In this document: positions 9,841 through 19,516 of the stretch, piece after piece
Layout: every line of letters starts with the position of its first letter
Numbering within the stretch: the first letter of the stretch is position 1
Source: Synechocystis sp. PCC 7509
Lineage (GTDB): Bacteria > Cyanobacteriota > Cyanobacteriia > Cyanobacteriales > Chroococcidiopsidaceae
Reading direction: 5' to 3'
Length of the DNA stretch: 64,000 nucleotides
NCBI RefSeq assembly: GCF_000332075.2
Contig: NZ_ALVU02000001.1
Span: 1,445,193 to 1,509,192 of the forward strand
Position numbers and translations under genes: made by a program
The notes under the pieces: generated by a model
What the model saw: only the letters and a program-made list of their open reading frames with translations
Database searches by the model: none
What the model was told of the DNA's origin: nothing

Positions 9841-10974
9841 TTAACTTTGACTACGCATAGCTTGAGCCGCTAAATAGATTTTTCCCCATTCACTAATAAC
9901 TTGGTGGGCTTTGAGTTTTAGCTCTAGGGCGATCGCATCTATATCTTGACCTACTTTTTTAAACTCAATCAACTGGCGCTGATTTGGACTTAAATCTGCC
10001 CATAATTTTGCCCACTGCTGGGGTAATAACCCAAAGTTGTTTTCCTCCAGTGAAGTCTCTAACCACTCGTCAACTATTGGTGAGTTACTTTTTATTGCAA
10101 AAACCTGGACGGCGTGATAACTGACTTTTTCGCGCAATCTATAAACTTTTTTGATATCTAAATTTATTGCTGTGGCGATTTCTTCGGGGGATTTTCCTTG
10201 TAAATATAACTCCAACCATTGGGCTGCATCTTTCCCCAGTTTTTCGGTTAAGTAGTCGGAAAATTCTTGCTGAACGCGGCTACGAGCGGCTTGTTGTTGT
10301 TCTATTACTCGATTGTTTTCATACTCGGCGATCGCTTGATTATCTAATAAATTAACAGGGTTATCATTTTCCTCTGTTAGCACTTCGTCTGATACTAACC
10401 TAACTAAATCTTTCACTGGAACGTTAGTTAGTCCCCCTCTTTGGCTTCGTCGCAAATAATTGACAAATCTATAAGCTAGTAAAGGTTGATTGCGTACCGG
10501 GCGCAAACAGTATTCTTCCGTCGCTGCAAATAGTAAAGCATTTTGCAGTCGTCGCTCTTTAGTAAACTGGGCAATCCAAGTCATTTGCTGCTGCATATAA
10601 CGATCACTTTGCAGTAATTCTTGTAATACTTCTTGCAGTACATCGGCTACCGCTCGATGGCGATCTCGGCTTAACGCTACCCCGGTACTAATCTTACTGC
10701 GCAGCAATACCACGCTTCCCAGTCTTTTAATTAAATTACTGTAAGCTCTTTCTGGTGCTATACCCAGATAACGCTCTTTTAAAATTCGGTAGCGATAGGC
10801 GATCGCACTGGTGGCAATTTCTAGCTGATGAGTTTCTAAGCTTTCAAATCGCTCTACATCTATTCCCAACAGCCAGCTAAGAATACTCTCCCTTGTCGTG
10901 CGGCTTTGTTCAGCACACTCTATTTCTAACTGTGATCGCCATTGCTGCTCTATTTGTTGAGCTAACTTCCCCAT
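9841..10974 (-). CDS. HetZ-related protein (HetZ-related protein 2 type)
   Basis: Predicted soluble protein of 377 residues resembling HetZ-family regulators of cyanobacteria, which in Anabaena act early in heterocyst differentiation. A helical N-terminus is followed by a charged middle region (about 210-235) and a helix-turn-helix-like segment KSPEEIATAINLDIKKVYRLREK (about 258-280) similar to sigma-factor region 4. A second possible HTH lies at about 350-370. No membrane segment or signal peptide is seen. Relatives also occur in non-heterocystous strains, so this does not prove heterocysts. A 712-bp AT-rich region precedes it. The family assignment is from memory and moderate. Confidence 0.55.
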   Translation of the reverse strand: MGKLAQQIEQQWRSQLEIECAEQSRTTRESILSWLLGIDVERFESLETHQLEIATSAIAYRYRILKERYLGIAPERAYSNLIKRLGSVVLLRSKISTGVALSRDRHRAVADVLQEVLQELLQSDRYMQQQMTWIAQFTKERRLQNALLFAATEEYCLRPVRNQPLLAYRFVNYLRRSQRGGLTNVPVKDLVRLVSDEVLTEENDNPVNLLDNQAIAEYENNRVIEQQQAARSRVQQEFSDYLTEKLGKDAAQWLELYLQGKSPEEIATAINLDIKKVYRLREKVSYHAVQVFAIKSNSPIVDEWLETSLEENNFGLLPQQWAKLWADLSPNQRQLIEFKKVGQDIDAIALELKLKAHQVISEWGKIYLAAQAMRSQS

Positions 10975-11686
10975 GAGATTACTTTCCTCTGCGCCCTGCT
11001 TCTAAGGTTTTCCCATAACAAATATTATTTGCTGCACGTTTTCGCTAGGAGTTGACATAATATAACCATTTTGCCCTTTTGTAACCATTGATTGTTTTTT
11101 TATACTCTAATTACGATTTGTTATCAACTTCTAATTAGATATTTGTCTTAACAAAAACAACAAAAGCCCTGTTTTATAAAAAGATTTTAATTTATTTTGT
11201 AAATTTATTATAAAGTTTAAAATTGATTTAGCTAGTAGCATTGACGACTAACCAAATTGTAAATGTAATTTTTGGTTGGCACTAACATTTTTTTGAGCTT
11301 TGACCTTATGGGGGCGGCGCTCCTAGTCTATTTATGCCGATCGCTGAAATATGTTTCTATTTACAGCAAGTTGACTATTAAAAAATACTTTATCCACGTT
11401 GTACTTATAATTTTTTATTAACTTGTGCATCTATAAGGCAGTAATTATACTGAGAAATATATAAATTTTTAGTGATGATATTATTAGAAATATAAAGCAA
11501 CTTTATTTTTTTGAGCGCACTATCTCCCGACACAGACAATTTATATTTACATTAAGTAATATTACAGTTGTTTCATCTTCATTAAACTCATAATATTTAA
11601 AAATACTTAAGTTTATTAACTTGACCATAAAACTACGGCAAAAGCACAAAAACAAACCAATATAATAGCTAGTAAGTAGTATAAAT
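10975..11686. other. 712-bp AT-rich divergent intergenic region
   Basis: No credible gene was found between the divergent HetZ-related and GGDEF/EAL genes. The region is strongly AT-rich except for a short patch near 11308-11345 with a GGGGGCGGCGCTCC-type core. It must contain both promoters. No tRNA or structured RNA was recognised. Confidence 0.6.
11661..11666 (+). promoter_or_regulatory. candidate -10 element for the GGDEF/EAL gene
   Basis: TATAAT at 11661-11666 lies about 20 bp ahead of the ATG at 11687. No good -35 element sits 16-18 bp upstream; TTGACC at 11621 is too far away. It could be an activator-dependent promoter or chance in AT-rich DNA. Confidence 0.3.
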
Positions 11687-13420
11687 ATGTCGAAACTCCT
11701 CGCAATATCTCAAACTAATTTATATTTATATTCAGTATTGTCAAAGTTTCCTTATGTCAATAGTTACAAGGGCAAAATCATGTTAATTGCCTTTTTAGGT
11801 ACTCACGTACCATTACTATCGATACTAATTTATTTTATAGTTTCTGCATCCTTTACTATAGATGTAAAAATGCGGATAATTGCGATCGCATTAGTAGCAA
11901 CTTTAATCGGTACAGCCTTAACACTTTACGCTTTACATAACTTAGTTGCGCCAGTTACTTTAACATTTTTGGCGTTGCGTGATTATCTTAACAATCGTCA
12001 ATTACCCAATCTACCTACTAATTTTACTGATGAAGCTGGTATTTTGATGGCAGATACTACTCACACTTTAAAAAAGTTAGACGAAATTATCGAACATATT
12101 GCTAGTTACGATGAACTAACTGGATTGCCCAATCGAGTTTTATTTCATGATAGGTTGCAACAAATTTTAGTACAAAATCAAAACAATCAATTATTTGCGG
12201 TAATTTCGTTAAGTTTAGATAAACTGAAAAATATTAATAATACTTTAGGACATGAAGTTGGCGATCTCATGCTTAGAAGTGTTGCTCAAAAACTGACTAA
12301 CTGTATTTGCGACATGGATATATTGGCACGTCTTGATGGCAGTAAGTTCGCAATTATTCAAACTAATATTGATTCTGTAGATGAAGTAGTTAATTTAGCA
12401 GAAAAAATTATTTATGAGTTAGCAAAACCTGTACTAATAAATAATACAGAAGTTTTTAGTAGTGTCAGTATTGGTATTAGTAATTATCCTAGTGATCGCA
12501 CCGGAATAGATAATTTATTAACTAACGCTGTGATGGCGATGGATAGAGCTAAACAACAAGGGCAAAACAAATATCAATTTTATTGCAGCGAATTAAATAA
12601 AAACTTACAAGAGCGATTGTTTTTGGAAAAAGAATTGCATAATGCAATTCAAAATAAAGAAATGTTTTTACAGTATCAACCACAAATTTGCCTTCACAGT
12701 GGAAAAATCATTGGTGTAGAAGCTTTGTTGCGCTGGATTAGTCCGATTCATGGGTTTGTTTCTCCGGCTAAATTTATTCCTATTGCTGAAGAAACGGGTT
12801 TAATTATTTCTATTGGTGAATGGGTACTACGTACTGCTTGTACGCAAAATCGTAGCTGGCAATTAGCCGGATTACCGCTAATTAAAATGGCAGTTAATAT
12901 CTCGTCACGCCAATTTAAAGAACAAAACTTGGTAGAACTTACTAATCAAGTTTTACAAGAGACTGATTTAGAGGCTAATTATTTAGAATTAGAAATAACT
13001 GAAAGCTTGATTATAGAAAATGTCCAGCAAGCAATTAATACTATGAATCAATTGCACGATATGGGTATTACTTTATCACTAGATGATTTTGGTACAGGTT
13101 ATTCATCGCTAAATTATTTGAAACGTTTACCGATTGACATACTCAAAATAGATCAGTCTTTTGTACGTGAATTAGTAGCTGATTCTGACGATGCAGCGAT
13201 TGTCAAAGCAATTATTTCTTTAGCGCATAACTTAAAATTAAGTGTAATCGCCGAAGGTGTAGAAACTCAGGCACAGCTAGAATACTTGCAAAAAAATGGC
13301 TGTGATAAAATTCAAGGTTACTATATCAGCCGTCCGGTTTCGGCGGAAGCATTAGCCAAGCTATTGCAGCAAGAAAGCAATTTAACTTGTAACATTAATA
13401 ACTTAGCGATCGCCGCTTAA
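11687..13420 (+). CDS. membrane GGDEF/EAL protein, probable c-di-GMP phosphodiesterase
   Basis: Two membrane segments (about residues 30-50 and 60-85) and a short HAMP-like linker precede a GGDEF domain (about 140-290) and an EAL domain (about 310-560). The cyclase active site reads LDGSKF where RxGGDEF is expected, so cyclase activity is probably lost and the domain may only bind GTP. The EAL half keeps EALLRW, NISSRQF, ELEITES, DDFGTGYSSL, DILKIDQSF, IAEGVET and QGYYISRP, so it should hydrolyse c-di-GMP. It is monocistronic, with no periplasmic sensor domain of useful size. Confidence 0.9.
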   Translation: MSKLLAISQTNLYLYSVLSKFPYVNSYKGKIMLIAFLGTHVPLLSILIYFIVSASFTIDVKMRIIAIALVATLIGTALTLYALHNLVAPVTLTFLALRDYLNNRQLPNLPTNFTDEAGILMADTTHTLKKLDEIIEHIASYDELTGLPNRVLFHDRLQQILVQNQNNQLFAVISLSLDKLKNINNTLGHEVGDLMLRSVAQKLTNCICDMDILARLDGSKFAIIQTNIDSVDEVVNLAEKIIYELAKPVLINNTEVFSSVSIGISNYPSDRTGIDNLLTNAVMAMDRAKQQGQNKYQFYCSELNKNLQERLFLEKELHNAIQNKEMFLQYQPQICLHSGKIIGVEALLRWISPIHGFVSPAKFIPIAEETGLIISIGEWVLRTACTQNRSWQLAGLPLIKMAVNISSRQFKEQNLVELTNQVLQETDLEANYLELEITESLIIENVQQAINTMNQLHDMGITLSLDDFGTGYSSLNYLKRLPIDILKIDQSFVRELVADSDDAAIVKAIISLAHNLKLSVIAEGVETQAQLEYLQKNGCDKIQGYYISRPVSAEALAKLLQQESNLTCNINNLAIAA

Positions 13421-13428
13421 TAATTCAA

Positions 13429-14115
13429 TTATTTTTTCGCAGACAGAATTTGCTCGGCGATCGCAATTTGGGATTGACTAAAAGCTGCTTTTTGGAGATG
13501 CTTCAGAAAAAAAGGGTTATTGTACCTTGGATCTAGATTTAAGGCTTGACGATAAGTAAGTTTAGCAGAAGTGAAGTCGCCTAAACTCCAGTAAGCGATC
13601 GCTTTAGCAACCAAGGAATGAGGATTATTAGGTTCAAGTTGCGCCGCCTTTGTAGCTGTAGAAACCGCCAAGCTATACAACTTCAATTGATGTAGAGACA
13701 GGCTTAAATTATAGTAAGCAATTTCATTATTGGGTTCTAACATCGCCGCCCAAGTATGAGTAACTACCGCCGCCGTAACATCACCATTAACTAAATAGAC
13801 AATTCCCAAAGCATTGAGAGCAGGGACGTATTGTGGATCGTTGTAAACTACTGGTAAAAGAGACTCGGCGGCAGTTTTTTGGTGTCCAGCCAAGTGTTGA
13901 GTCCAACCTAATAGTACGCGCGCCGAAGCATTTTCTGGTTCAAGGTCAACAGATTTTTTAAAAGCTGCGATCGCCTGATCGTAACGTGCGTTAGCTCGGT
14001 AAGATAGACCGATAGAGCGGTATTCACTAGCAGAAGTCGCCGCAAAAACTGGTTTAAGTCCAAGCATTGCAACAGCACAAACAGGAATAAAAGCATATTT
14101 CCAGTAGTGGAACAT
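13429..14115 (-). CDS. exported TPR-repeat protein
   Basis: A 228-residue protein with an N-terminal signal peptide (about residues 1-25, cleavage near VFAAT) followed by about five tetratricopeptide repeats, for example YRSIGLSYRANARYDQAIAAFKKSVDLEPENASA and NPHSLVAKAIAYWSLGDFTSAKLTYRQALNLDP. TPR proteins are scaffolds, and no partner is indicated here. It ends 8 bp from the end of the convergent GGDEF/EAL gene. Function is unknown beyond a probable periplasmic adaptor role. Confidence 0.8.
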   Translation of the reverse strand: MFHYWKYAFIPVCAVAMLGLKPVFAATSASEYRSIGLSYRANARYDQAIAAFKKSVDLEPENASARVLLGWTQHLAGHQKTAAESLLPVVYNDPQYVPALNALGIVYLVNGDVTAAVVTHTWAAMLEPNNEIAYYNLSLSLHQLKLYSLAVSTATKAAQLEPNNPHSLVAKAIAYWSLGDFTSAKLTYRQALNLDPRYNNPFFLKHLQKAAFSQSQIAIAEQILSAKK

Positions 14116-14198
14116 AAAACTTGAATGCTCACATAAAGATTAGACTACAACACCCAGAACTAGGTATATTGCTGAAAACTTCCGAGCTTAAAGATAGA

Positions 14199-14247
14199 CC
14201 CTTTTGCAGGGGGTTTGGGGGGCAGACCCCCCATATTTGGTTTTTCC
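14199..14247. repeat. dispersed G/C-run repeat (copy 2, inverted)
   Basis: In the opposite orientation to the copy at 7711-7799, this stretch shares the CTTTTGCAGGGGGTTTGG flank, the GGGGGGCAGACCCCCC hairpin (14217-14232) and a TTGGTTTTTC flank. It lies 26 bp downstream of acs (minus strand), so it may act as its terminator. Confidence 0.75.
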
Positions 14248-14272
14248 TAAAATAAAGCTAGAACCAAAAAAC

Positions 14273-16243
14273 TTATCCTTCCTCGCGCAGTTTATCGAGT
14301 ACACCGCGATCTTCTAAAGTCGAAGTATCGCCCGTAATTTCTTGCCCAGAAGCTAGGTTTCGCAGCAAACGCCGCATAATTTTACCCGAACGAGTTTTGG
14401 GTAAAGAATCAGTAAAGCGAATCACTCCCGGACGAGCGATCGCGCCAATTTCTTTAACTACGTGCTGTTTTAGTTCTTTACTCAGTTCTTCGCTAGGGCT
14501 GTAAGTGCCTTCTAGAGTTACAAACGCCACTATATCCTCCCCTTTAATTTCATCGGGCTTACTAACTACCGCAGCCTCCGCTACGGCGGGATGAGACACC
14601 AAAGCCGATTCAACCTCCATCGTCCCTAGACGGTGTCCAGAGACGTTGATTACATCATCTACGCGCCCCATCACCCAAAAATAGCCATCTTCATCCCGTC
14701 TAGCGCCATCTCCAGCAAAATAAACATACTGCCCATTAACGGGGGGTATATGCTCCCAATAAGTGCGCCGGAAACGCTCCTCGTCGCCGTACACCGTCCG
14801 CATCATCCCCGGCCAGGGGTGACGGACAACTAAGTAACCGCCCTCGTTGTCGGCTACAGCATTGCCCTCTAAATCGACAATATCCGCGATGATTCCAGGA
14901 AAAGGACGAGTAGCAGATCCCGGTTTAGTAGCGATCGCACCAGGCAAAGGTGTAATCATAATCCCCCCGGTTTCTGTTTGCCACCAAGTATCGACAATCG
15001 GGCAATTACCACCGCCAATTACCCTTTGATACCACATCCAAGCTTCGGGGTTAATTGGCTCTCCTACCGTCCCTAATAGGCGCAAAGAAGATAAATTTCG
15101 AGCATTAGGCAACTGTTCGCCCATTTTGATAAAAGTTCTAATGGCTGTCGGTGCAGTATAAAAAACTGTAACGCCGTACTTTTCGATCACATCCCACATA
15201 CAACCAGGATTTGAAGCACGGGGAGCGCCTTCGTACATCAACGTCGTAGCACCGTTGGAAAGTGGTCCGTAAACTATATAACTGTGTCCTGTAATCCAGC
15301 CTACATCGGCGGTACACCAGTAAACGTCTGTATCGTTCAGGTCAAAAATCCACTTGGTAGTAATGTGGCTGTACAGGTTATAACCGCCCGTTGTATGTAC
15401 TACGCCTTTAGGCTTTCCCGTACTGCCAGAAGTGTAAAGTACAAATAGCATATCTTCGCTATCCATTGGCTCGGCGGGACAGTCGGCAGATACTTGTTTT
15501 TGCAATTCATGCCACCAAAAGTCTCTCTCTGGCTGCATTTCTACTTCTTGCTTAGTCCGTTGTACCACTAAAACATTTTTAACAGTGGGTGCAACATCAT
15601 TAGCTAAAGCTTTGTCTACTTGCTCTTTGAGAGGAACGATCGCATCTTTACGCCAACCACCATCGGCGGTAATAACTACTTTAGCCTCTACATCAATTAA
15701 CCTATCGCGCAAGGCTTCGGCGCTAAAACCCCCAAATACCACGCTATGAGTTGCGCCAATTCTGGCACAGGCGAGCATGGCGATCGCCGCTTCTGGGATC
15801 ATGGGCATATATATCCCCACGCGATCGCCTTTAACTACTCCCAAATGCTTTAATACATTGGCAAACTGACAAACTTCAAGGTGCAACTGAGCGTAAGTTA
15901 ATGTCCGCGAATCGCCGGGTTCTCCTTCCCAAATTAACGCCGCTTTATTTTTGCGCCAAGTTGTCAGGTGACGATCTAGGCAGTTGTAAGCAATATTGGT
16001 TTTACCACCTACAAACCATTTAGCAAAAGGTGGTTGCCAATCTAGCACAGTGTCCCATTTCTGAAACCAGTGTAATTCTTGCTCGGCAAGTTCTGCCCAA
16101 AACTTTTGCGGATCTTTTTGGGCGCGATCGCATAGTTGCTGATATTCTTCTAAGCTTTTGATTTGGGCATTTTGAGAAAATTCCGCCGTCGGGGGAAACA
16201 AGCGCTTTTCTTGCAGGATTGATTCAATAGTTGACTCAGACAT
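14273..16243 (-). CDS. acs: acetyl-CoA synthetase
   Basis: AMP-forming acetate:CoA ligase (EC 6.2.1.1) in the cytoplasm, making acetyl-CoA from acetate. The 656-residue length is standard. Visible are the AMP-binding P-loop [11 protein letters not shown] (about 270-280), [28 protein letters not shown] with the hinge, and the C-terminal SGKIMRR containing the Lys that is acetylated in family members. The segment around [24 protein letters not shown] is a typical ACS N-terminus. It is transcribed alone and divergently from devC, 155 bp away. Confidence 0.97.
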   Translation of the reverse strand: MSESTIESILQEKRLFPPTAEFSQNAQIKSLEEYQQLCDRAQKDPQKFWAELAEQELHWFQKWDTVLDWQPPFAKWFVGGKTNIAYNCLDRHLTTWRKNKAALIWEGEPGDSRTLTYAQLHLEVCQFANVLKHLGVVKGDRVGIYMPMIPEAAIAMLACARIGATHSVVFGGFSAEALRDRLIDVEAKVVITADGGWRKDAIVPLKEQVDKALANDVAPTVKNVLVVQRTKQEVEMQPERDFWWHELQKQVSADCPAEPMDSEDMLFVLYTSGSTGKPKGVVHTTGGYNLYSHITTKWIFDLNDTDVYWCTADVGWITGHSYIVYGPLSNGATTLMYEGAPRASNPGCMWDVIEKYGVTVFYTAPTAIRTFIKMGEQLPNARNLSSLRLLGTVGEPINPEAWMWYQRVIGGGNCPIVDTWWQTETGGIMITPLPGAIATKPGSATRPFPGIIADIVDLEGNAVADNEGGYLVVRHPWPGMMRTVYGDEERFRRTYWEHIPPVNGQYVYFAGDGARRDEDGYFWVMGRVDDVINVSGHRLGTMEVESALVSHPAVAEAAVVSKPDEIKGEDIVAFVTLEGTYSPSEELSKELKQHVVKEIGAIARPGVIRFTDSLPKTRSGKIMRRLLRNLASGQEITGDTSTLEDRGVLDKLREEG

Positions 16244-16398
16244 AGCTTTTGCTGTAATCGGTTTTGCTCAAAAATATTGTGGACGCATATATGCACTAAT
16301 TACTTTTGCGTTTCATTAAGTATCGGTGGATTCTGGCACGATATTTACGAGACTTGGCGTTTTTAACTTAGGATTATTGGTAGTCCGCAGTTGGTGAT

Positions 16399-17634
16399 AT
16401 GGTTTCCATTGCTCGTAAGCATCTGCTTGAGGATATTCCCCGCTTTCTTGTAGCTCAAGCTGGAATTATGTTTGCTGTGAGCTTGGTTACAATTCAAACG
16501 GGTATTTTTAATGGGTTTACTCGTTCTACCGTGCAATTAATGACCAATTCTTCGGCGGATATTTGGGTATCGTCGGAGAATTTAGTCCATCTAGAACTAA
16601 CTTTACCAATTCCTTTAACTAATTTAAGTCTTTCTCGCCAGGTAAAAGGGGTAGAAAGCGCCGAAGCTTTGATTGTTAAAACTGGGGTATGGCGCAACAA
16701 TAATGAGATTTCTTTGGCTAGAATAATTGGATTTGATCCTAACGGACAGTTGTTTATCCCGCAAAATATTACCCAAGGAAATGTTAATAAGCTTAAAACT
16801 CCCTACACGGCAATAATAGATGCTTCAAACTTAAAGGCTTTAAATCTTAGTAAAGTTAGCGATCGCGCTGAACTTAGCACCTTATCGATTGAATTAGTCG
16901 GCATAACTAGAGGAAATCGCTCGATTATATCCAATCCTTACATATTTACATCTTTAGAAAACGGTAATGCTTACGCAAATTCTGGGCAAACTACTAATCT
17001 ATCTTGCCGATTGCCGTCAGATTCGGAAGAACTTAAATGTACTAATAGTTACATCAAACCCGATCCTAATACTACTGCACCTAAAAGCTTGACTTCGGCA
17101 GATACTATTACTTTTGTTTTGATTAGGGCAAAAAAAGGGGAAGATTTATTGGCATTAAAGCAAAGATTAGCAGCAGCTTTACCCGGTACTCGCGCCTATA
17201 CTGCTACCGAATTAAAGCAAAAAACCCAAGCTTTTTGGCAGCAAAGAACAGGTATTGGTTTTATTTTAGGATTAGGTGCAGCAGTGGGAGTAATTGTTGG
17301 TGGAATTATTGTCGGACAAATTCTTTACTCCTCAGTAAGCGATCGCCTCAAAGAATTTGGAACTTTAAAAGCAATGGGTGCGTCCGATTTTACTATCTAC
17401 AGTGTAATTCTCGAACAAGCTTTATGGATGGCAATTTTAGGCTATTTACCGAGTATGGCACTTTGCTGGGGAATCTCTGCTTGGACGCTGGCAAGTCAGG
17501 GAATCTTGATATTAATTACGCCCACTACGGCGATCGCTGTTTTGGGAATCACAATAGTTATGTGTGTTGGATCGGGTGTTTTTGCGATTCAAAAAGTTAT
17601 GCGCCTCGATCCTGCATCGGTATTTAAGGCTTAA
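16399..17634 (+). CDS. devC: DevC-like ABC exporter permease
   Basis: Permease of the DevBCA/MacB-type exporter family, whose best-known member exports heterocyst glycolipids through TolC. The N-terminal membrane helix (about 15-38) is followed by a large extracytoplasmic domain (about 40-270), then three helices of an FtsX-like domain (about 285-405). The segment SDRLKEFGTLKAMGASDFTIYSVILEQAL (about 314-342) is characteristic. The likely ATPase, devA, follows after 186 bp. No DevB membrane-fusion gene is adjacent, so the complex must borrow one from elsewhere or work differently. Substrate cannot be told from sequence. Confidence 0.85.
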   Translation: MVSIARKHLLEDIPRFLVAQAGIMFAVSLVTIQTGIFNGFTRSTVQLMTNSSADIWVSSENLVHLELTLPIPLTNLSLSRQVKGVESAEALIVKTGVWRNNNEISLARIIGFDPNGQLFIPQNITQGNVNKLKTPYTAIIDASNLKALNLSKVSDRAELSTLSIELVGITRGNRSIISNPYIFTSLENGNAYANSGQTTNLSCRLPSDSEELKCTNSYIKPDPNTTAPKSLTSADTITFVLIRAKKGEDLLALKQRLAAALPGTRAYTATELKQKTQAFWQQRTGIGFILGLGAAVGVIVGGIIVGQILYSSVSDRLKEFGTLKAMGASDFTIYSVILEQALWMAILGYLPSMALCWGISAWTLASQGILILITPTTAIAVLGITIVMCVGSGVFAIQKVMRLDPASVFKA

Positions 17635-17820
17635 TAGCTCAATCATCTACTTTCGGTTGCAACAAATATAAAGAATTACCTAGCTAAGTATGCCAGAAGC
17701 TATAAGTGTCCACACCTATTAGTTGTTAAGATCGGTAAAAGTAATAATATTTATAAACTATCCCATAGTGGCACATTCTTACTTAGCGCTTCAATATAAC
17801 TTACAAAAAATAGCAAATAC

Positions 17821-18570
17821 ATGACTGCTGCTAAATATAATAATTATAAAAATATTCCCTCTCCAATTGAAGCATTAGGCATAGAGTTAGTTGCTAATCA
17901 AAATATAGCGATCGCTGCCCAAGGGGTAGAGATGGAATTTAAGTCGCAAAAACGATGCTTTCAAATATTGAAAGATATAGATTTAGCAATTCCTCAAGGT
18001 AATATTCAGTTATTAATGGGCCCGTCGGGTTCTGGGAAAACTACCTTGTTATCTATTTTGGCTGGGTTAATGACACCAACTAGAGGGAAAGTTAGCTTGC
18101 TCGGCGAAGATATTACAAAAATGTCTCGCCAAAAACTAACAAAATTTAGACAACAAAATATTGGATTTATTTTTCAAAACTTTAACTTATTTCCGGCATT
18201 AACTGCTAGTGAAAATGTTGAAGTGGCGCTAAATATTAAAGGTATAAGAAAAAATGCCAAATACCAAGCACATTTGCTATTAGAACAAGTAGGTTTAGAA
18301 AACCAGTCAGAGCAAAAACCCTGTGACTTATCTGGGGGACAAAAACAAAGAGTAGCGATCGCTCGTGCTTTAGCAGGTTCTCCCCAATTAATTATGGCAG
18401 ACGAACCGACGGCGGCGTTGGATTCAAAAAGCGGACACGCGGTAATTACATTATTGCGTTCTTTGGCTAAAGAGCAAGGTTGTACGGTATTGATGGTGAC
18501 ACACGATCCACGTATTGTGGACGTAGCCGATAGCGTTACTTATTTAGAAGATGGGGCGCTCAAAGAGTAA
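17821..18570 (+). CDS. devA: DevA-like ABC exporter ATPase
   Basis: Cytoplasmic ATPase expected to drive the DevC permease. It has Walker A GPSGSGKTT (about 67-75), the Q-loop IGFIFQNFNLFPALT, signature LSGGQKQR (about 167-174), Walker B LIMADEPTAALD and switch His VTHDPR, all typical of the LolD/MacB/DevA subfamily. An extra N-terminal stretch of about 35 residues precedes the domain. Its 3' end overlaps the end of the convergent SDR gene by 11 bp. A 186-bp gap from devC leaves room for a separate promoter. Confidence 0.87.
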   Translation: MTAAKYNNYKNIPSPIEALGIELVANQNIAIAAQGVEMEFKSQKRCFQILKDIDLAIPQGNIQLLMGPSGSGKTTLLSILAGLMTPTRGKVSLLGEDITKMSRQKLTKFRQQNIGFIFQNFNLFPALTASENVEVALNIKGIRKNAKYQAHLLLEQVGLENQSEQKPCDLSGGQKQRVAIARALAGSPQLIMADEPTAALDSKSGHAVITLLRSLAKEQGCTVLMVTHDPRIVDVADSVTYLEDGALKE

Positions 18571-19516
18571 CTAATTCTTTTAAAGTGTCGGTTACAGAGC
18601 GGGGTTGCCAACCTAGCTTAGTACGGGCTTTAGTGGCATCTACTCTCACGCAGCGATCGTATATATAATGTACTCGTTCCCGGCTTAAAGGTGGTTGAAA
18701 CTTAAACAATCGCCCTAGAGGATCTAACAAGTTTCCCGCCAACCTAACTAACCATTTAGGCGCTTCGCGGGGTGCGGAAATGCCTGTAAAATTTGCCATA
18801 GTTGCAAACATTTCCTTCGTTGTTAAGTCTCCGGCGGAAATAATATATTTTTCGCCATTTATTCCCTTTTTGGCGGCTAGAATCATTGCAGTGGCTAAGT
18901 CGTCAACGTGAACAATTCCTGTAACACGACTTCCTCCCGCCCACAATTTCAGCCGTTTTTTGATGAATTGCTGCAATATCGGGCGAAAATGCGGATCGTC
19001 TGCGCCAAATATTCCTGAAGGTAAAACGCTTACTACTGGCAATCCTTGGGATGCAAAAATATCAATTAATTCTTGCGCTTGGTACTTTGTGCGATCGTAA
19101 GCTGAAGAAAAGCCTTGTTGCTGGCGTTTAAAGGTTTCGTCGATGGTTTGCCCTTGAGTGTCGCCAAATACGCCGATGGTACTACAATAAACCATTTTGC
19201 TAATACCGCAAGCTTTCGCAACTTCCAATACGGCGCGAGTTCCTTCTACATTTACCCGCTCCATTTCCTTTTCGTCAACTATTCCTAGTTCTACATAGGC
19301 GGCGGTATGAAAAACTACATCAACTCCCGTCATTGCTTGCTGTAACGCGGAAGTATCGGTAATGTCTCCATAAACTAACTCAACGTTGCAATTAGCTAAA
19401 CGATCCAAATTGCTTGATTTTCTCACTAAACCAACAACGCGATCGCCCTTTTCTACTAAAACTTTTACTAAGTGAGAACCTGTAAACCCATTCGCCCCAG
19501 TAACTAACGCCTTCAT
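18560..19516 (-). CDS. extended SDR / NAD-dependent epimerase-like reductase (HpnA- or CerR-like)
   Basis: NAD(P)-dependent oxidoreductase of the extended short-chain dehydrogenase family. It has the dinucleotide fold GANGFTGSHL (residues 7-16), a catalytic Ser/Thr at about 112-113, and Tyr140-x3-Lys144. Automatic labels would be hopanoid-associated sugar epimerase (HpnA) or 3-beta-HSD-like. Its start overlaps the stop of the GNAT gene by 4 bp (ATGA), and an alpha-oxoamine synthase lies just upstream. In Caulobacter an SDR of this type (CerR) acts in ceramide synthesis with serine palmitoyltransferase and a GNAT-like ceramide synthase. I infer reduction of a 3-keto lipid, but sugar-nucleotide activity is not excluded. 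Confidence 0.75.
   Translation of the reverse strand: MKALVTGANGFTGSHLVKVLVEKGDRVVGLVRKSSNLDRLANCNVELVYGDITDTSALQQAMTGVDVVFHTAAYVELGIVDEKEMERVNVEGTRAVLEVAKACGISKMVYCSTIGVFGDTQGQTIDETFKRQQQGFSSAYDRTKYQAQELIDIFASQGLPVVSVLPSGIFGADDPHFRPILQQFIKKRLKLWAGGSRVTGIVHVDDLATAMILAAKKGINGEKYIISAGDLTTKEMFATMANFTGISAPREAPKWLVRLAGNLLDPLGRLFKFQPPLSRERVHYIYDRCVRVDATKARTKLGWQPRSVTDTLKELVTL

Noticed and set aside
17235-17627. 130-residue alternative frame within devC
   Set aside because: Overlaps the FtsX-like domain of devC in another frame; the Cys/Trp/Asn-rich translation has no domain character.
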